Positions 61,873 through 64,000 of a stretch of 64,000 nt of DNA are shown here, in pieces. The position numbers were made by a program, and so were the translations under genes. Below the pieces are notes generated by a model, which saw nothing but the letters and a program-made list of their open reading frames with translations, did no database searches and had not been told where the DNA came from. Source of the stretch: Lachnospiraceae bacterium P6A3 (GTDB lineage: Bacteria > Bacillota > Clostridia > Lachnospirales > Lachnospiraceae); assembly GCA_000702085.1 (NCBI GenBank), contig KL370861.1:250911-314910 (forward strand), read 5' to 3'. Position 1 is the stretch's first letter, and the number at the start of each line of letters is the position of its first letter.

Positions 61873-63036
61873 ATGAACAGCGAACTTATTGAGAGTCTTA
61901 ATCTGCTTGCAAAGGAAAAAGGCATAGACAGAGAAGCTATTTTCGATGCTATCGAGAATGCTCTTGTTGCAGGTTGCCGTAATCTGTATGGCAGAAATGA
62001 GAACATCAAGAACATACGTGCAGAGGTCAATCGTGACACCGGAGATCACCGTATCTATGCGGAGAAAACCGTTGTTGAGACCGCTGATGATGTTATGGAC
62101 CCTCTTGAGGATATCTCTCTCGAAGATGCTCAGGCAATCGCGCCCGAGGCACAGATCGGAGACGTTGTACAGGTTGATATCAAGTCCGAGGAACTTACCC
62201 GTATTGCCGCAATGAGTGCAAAGAACGTCATTCTCCAGAAAATCCGCGAAGAGGAGAGACACGCGGTATTTGATCAGTTCTCCGGCAGAAGAAAGAATGT
62301 TGTTACCGGTACCGTTAACCACTATGTAGGAGGCAATGTGAGCCTTAACCTCGGTAAAGCGGACGGTATCCTTGCAGAGTCTGAGATGATCCCCGGCGAG
62401 AGATATAAGAACGGAGACAGACTCAAAGTTTACGTTCTTGATGTCAAGTCCACACCCAAGGGACCCCGTATCAGCGTAAGCCGTACTCATCCCGAACTTG
62501 TAAGATGCCTTTTCGAAAACGAAGTTACCGAGATTTCCGATGGTATCGTAGAGATCAGAAGCATCGCGCGCGAGCCCGGCAGCCGTTCCAAGATCGCAGT
62601 ATGGAGCAACAATCCCGACGTCGATCCCGTAGGCGCATGCGTTGGTATGAACGGAGACAGAGTAGGTGCGGTAGTCAGCGAACTCAATGATGAGAAGATT
62701 GACATCGTATGCTGGGATGATAACCCCGGAAACCTTGTTCAGAATGCTCTTTCTCCCGCATCGGTAAATGCGGTATTTGCCGATCCTTATGAGAAGACCG
62801 CTAAGGTTGTCGTTCCCGATGACCAGCTTTCACTTGCTATCGGTAAGGAAGGACAGAATGCCCGTCTTGCAGCCCGTCTTACCGGCTACAAGATTGATAT
62901 CAAATCAGAGTCACAGGCTAAGGATGCTCCCGGATTCCGTTACGAAGATTACGAGTATTCGGATGATGAGGATGAAGCTTTCGATGACGGATTCGAAGCT
63001 GCAGAGGAAGTATCCGAAGGGGAAGCAGAGGAATAA
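61873..63036 (+). CDS. nusA: Transcription termination/antitermination protein NusA
   Basis: 387 residues, typical of Firmicutes without the C-terminal acidic repeats of E. coli. Start ATG 61873 ([28 protein letters not shown]). The N-terminal RNA polymerase-binding domain, S1 domain (about 130-195, [22 protein letters not shown]) and KH domains ([42 protein letters not shown]) follow in order. The end is acidic. Stop and rnpM start overlap as TAATG. Confidence 0.96.
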   Translation: MNSELIESLNLLAKEKGIDREAIFDAIENALVAGCRNLYGRNENIKNIRAEVNRDTGDHRIYAEKTVVETADDVMDPLEDISLEDAQAIAPEAQIGDVVQVDIKSEELTRIAAMSAKNVILQKIREEERHAVFDQFSGRRKNVVTGTVNHYVGGNVSLNLGKADGILAESEMIPGERYKNGDRLKVYVLDVKSTPKGPRISVSRTHPELVRCLFENEVTEISDGIVEIRSIAREPGSRSKIAVWSNNPDVDPVGACVGMNGDRVGAVVSELNDEKIDIVCWDDNPGNLVQNALSPASVNAVFADPYEKTAKVVVPDDQLSLAIGKEGQNARLAARLTGYKIDIKSESQAKDAPGFRYEDYEYSDDEDEAFDDGFEAAEEVSEGEAEE

Positions 63037-63308
63037 TGGCATCCGAAGTATCAAGAACGTGCATCGGCTGCGGAGAAGTTCATGACAAAAAGACGATGAT
63101 CAGAATCGTCAAGGATCCGCAGGGAAATGTAAGGGCAGATGAAACCGGACGTGCAAACGGACGTGGGGCATATATATGCCTGAATGAAACATGCCTTGAG
63201 AAAGCGGTCAAAAGACAAAGCTTGAACAAAGCATTCAAGATGCAGGTTTCTCAGGATGCTGTATCGGAAGTATCCGAATATATCAGAAACAGACTGGCGG
63301 GAAGCTGA
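63036..63308 (+). CDS. rnpM: RNase P modulator RnpM (YlxR)
   Basis: 90 residues. YlxR fold with TCIGCGEVHDKKTMIRIVKD and GRANGRGAYICLNETCLEKAVKRQSLNKAF, the family signature with two Cys sites. RnpM binds and modulates RNase P RNA in Bacillus. It sits between nusA and ylxQ as usual and overlaps nusA by 1 bp. The next reading frame begins after 26 bp. Confidence 0.93.
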   Translation: MASEVSRTCIGCGEVHDKKTMIRIVKDPQGNVRADETGRANGRGAYICLNETCLEKAVKRQSLNKAFKMQVSQDAVSEVSEYIRNRLAGS

Positions 63309-63334
63309 TTCGAAGCACGCCCGCAGGAGGAGTT

Positions 63335-63658
63335 ATTACGCAGGACAAAGTATTATCACTTCTAGGAATCGCACAAAAGAGCGGCAACATTGCCGGCGGT
63401 GAAACGCAGGTTCTTGAAAGCATCAGGGACGGAACGGCAATGTGCGTGGTGATAGCAGGTGATGCATCCGACGGCTCTAAGAAAATGTATACGGATAAAT
63501 GTAAGTATTACGAAGTTCCGTATGCTTATTATGCTGACCGGGAATCTCTCGGTAAAGCTGTGGGAAAAGATCTGCGAAGTGCTCTTGCGGTAAAAGATGA
63601 AGGATTGTGTCGTGCGATAATGAAGGCGGCACCTGAGCTGTTTGAGGAGGAATGTTAA
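63335..63658 (+). CDS. ylxQ: L7Ae-family ribosomal-like protein YlxQ with a non-standard start
   Basis: About 107 residues, RNA-binding kink-turn family. The coding frame clearly covers DKVLSLLGIAQKSGNIAGGETQVLESI, ending APELFEEEC. This matches the YlxQ start, yet the frame has no ATG, GTG or TTG before codon 36 (ATG 63440), which would remove a third of the fold. AGGAGG at 63325-63330 points to ATT 63335 (spacing 4), giving MITQDKVLS; ACG 63338 is the alternative. ATT is the known autoregulated start of infC. A sequencing error in the start codon would also explain it. The gene ends 3 bp before infB. Confidence 0.78.
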   Translation: MTQDKVLSLLGIAQKSGNIAGGETQVLESIRDGTAMCVVIAGDASDGSKKMYTDKCKYYEVPYAYYADRESLGKAVGKDLRSALAVKDEGLCRAIMKAAPELFEEEC

Positions 63659-63661
63659 TTA

Positions 63662-64000
63662 ATGGCAAAGATCAGATTGAATCAACTTGCAAAAGAATTT
63701 GGAATAAAGAGCAATGATGTGGTTGACGCCGCTAAAGAGATGGGCATGGATGTAACATCACATGCCAGCTCCGTATCCGATGAAGAAGCGGATAAGCTCA
63801 GAGCCAGATTCGGAGCAAAAAGCGGTGCAAAGGCTGCCGAAGCACCTAAGCCTGCTCATGCAGAGAGCAAGGAAGAGAAAAAGCCCGCCGAGGTTAAGGA
63901 AAGTGCTCCTGCCGAGAAGAAGCAGGAAAACAAGCAGGAGAATAAGCCTGCTCAGGCATCAGGCGATTCAGCTCAGCCCAGAAAGAAAATAATTATCGTT
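63662..64000 (+). CDS. infB: Translation initiation factor IF-2, 5' part
   Basis: Recruits initiator tRNA to the ribosome. Only the first 113 codons lie in the window; the frame runs out at the edge without a stop. Start ATG 63662 (MAKIRLNQLAKEFGIKSNDVVDAAKEMGMDV), the IF-2 N-terminal helical domain, followed by a Lys/Glu/Ala-rich linker (AEAPKPAHAESKEEKKPAEV) that is typical and poorly conserved. The GTPase part is outside. GAGGAGG lies before the ATG, inside the ylxQ end. Confidence 0.95.
   Translation, partial: MAKIRLNQLAKEFGIKSNDVVDAAKEMGMDVTSHASSVSDEEADKLRARFGAKSGAKAAEAPKPAHAESKEEKKPAEVKESAPAEKKQENKQENKPAQASGDSAQPRKKIIIV

Overview
The window looks like a chromosomal segment of an anaerobic Firmicute, most likely a Lachnospiraceae (Butyrivibrio/Roseburia-like) bacterium. 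Pointers are strong AGGAGG-type ribosome binding sites, a perfect CIRCE operator before groES-groEL, a long single-chain PurL with a fused glutaminase domain, DUF6273 and DUF6056 surface proteins, a lipoprotein oligopeptide-binding protein, and the Firmicute order rimP-nusA-rnpM-ylxQ-infB. Species cannot be fixed from sequence reading alone. I see no prophage, CRISPR array or transposase gene.

Layout. 1-2466: purine operon purM(partial)-purN-purD. 2488-3984: bitopic SH3-domain wall protein. 4059-8793: a GntR(YtrA-type)-clpC-unknown-radA operon with a palindromic operator; it stands where many Firmicutes have ctsR-mcsA-mcsB-clpC-radA. 8801-10565: tRNA-Trp, two small unknown genes, a TetR regulator. 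10591-17619: a terminator-like leader, purL, queH, a zinc-ribbon membrane protein and argS. 17621-19360: a palindromic REP-like element, a tRNA-Val/Met/Thr cluster and a membrane GGDEF protein. 19479-23694: a secreted DUF6273 protein, then a two-component system on the minus strand with a tandem direct repeat before it. 23710-31643: a glycan locus (DUF2334 deacetylase, PseC-like aminotransferase, Gmd, GDP-mannose pyrophosphorylase, two GT-C-like membrane proteins). 31706-38143: a small unknown gene, a class A PBP, a coiled-coil protein, a YigZ protein, a DUF1905-like/C39-like fusion and a DUF6056 membrane protein. 38182-40280: groES-groEL. 40279-49534: an AraC regulator divergent from MATE plus an unclassified glycosidase-like protein, then OhrR-type MarR and glutathione peroxidase, then a carbohydrate oxidoreductase/isomerase set. 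49784-59842: a membrane protein, an Opp-type oligopeptide importer and an M3 oligopeptidase. 59904-64000: an unknown membrane protein and rimP-nusA-rnpM-ylxQ-infB(partial).

How the genes work together. The Opp importer and the M3 peptidase form a peptide uptake and breakdown unit. The glycan locus makes GDP-mannose and GDP-4-keto-6-deoxymannose, probably an amino sugar from it, and has membrane transferases to use it. The OhrR-like sensor sits directly before its likely target, glutathione peroxidase.

Most unusual points: an OppC permease carrying about 370 extra residues between its first membrane segment and its core; the GntR-clpC arrangement; ylxQ with no ATG, GTG or TTG start but a Shine-Dalgarno placed before an ATT; a family of three palindromic elements sharing a GGGGAC arm but with different inner arms; and a separate 216-bp imperfect inverted repeat.
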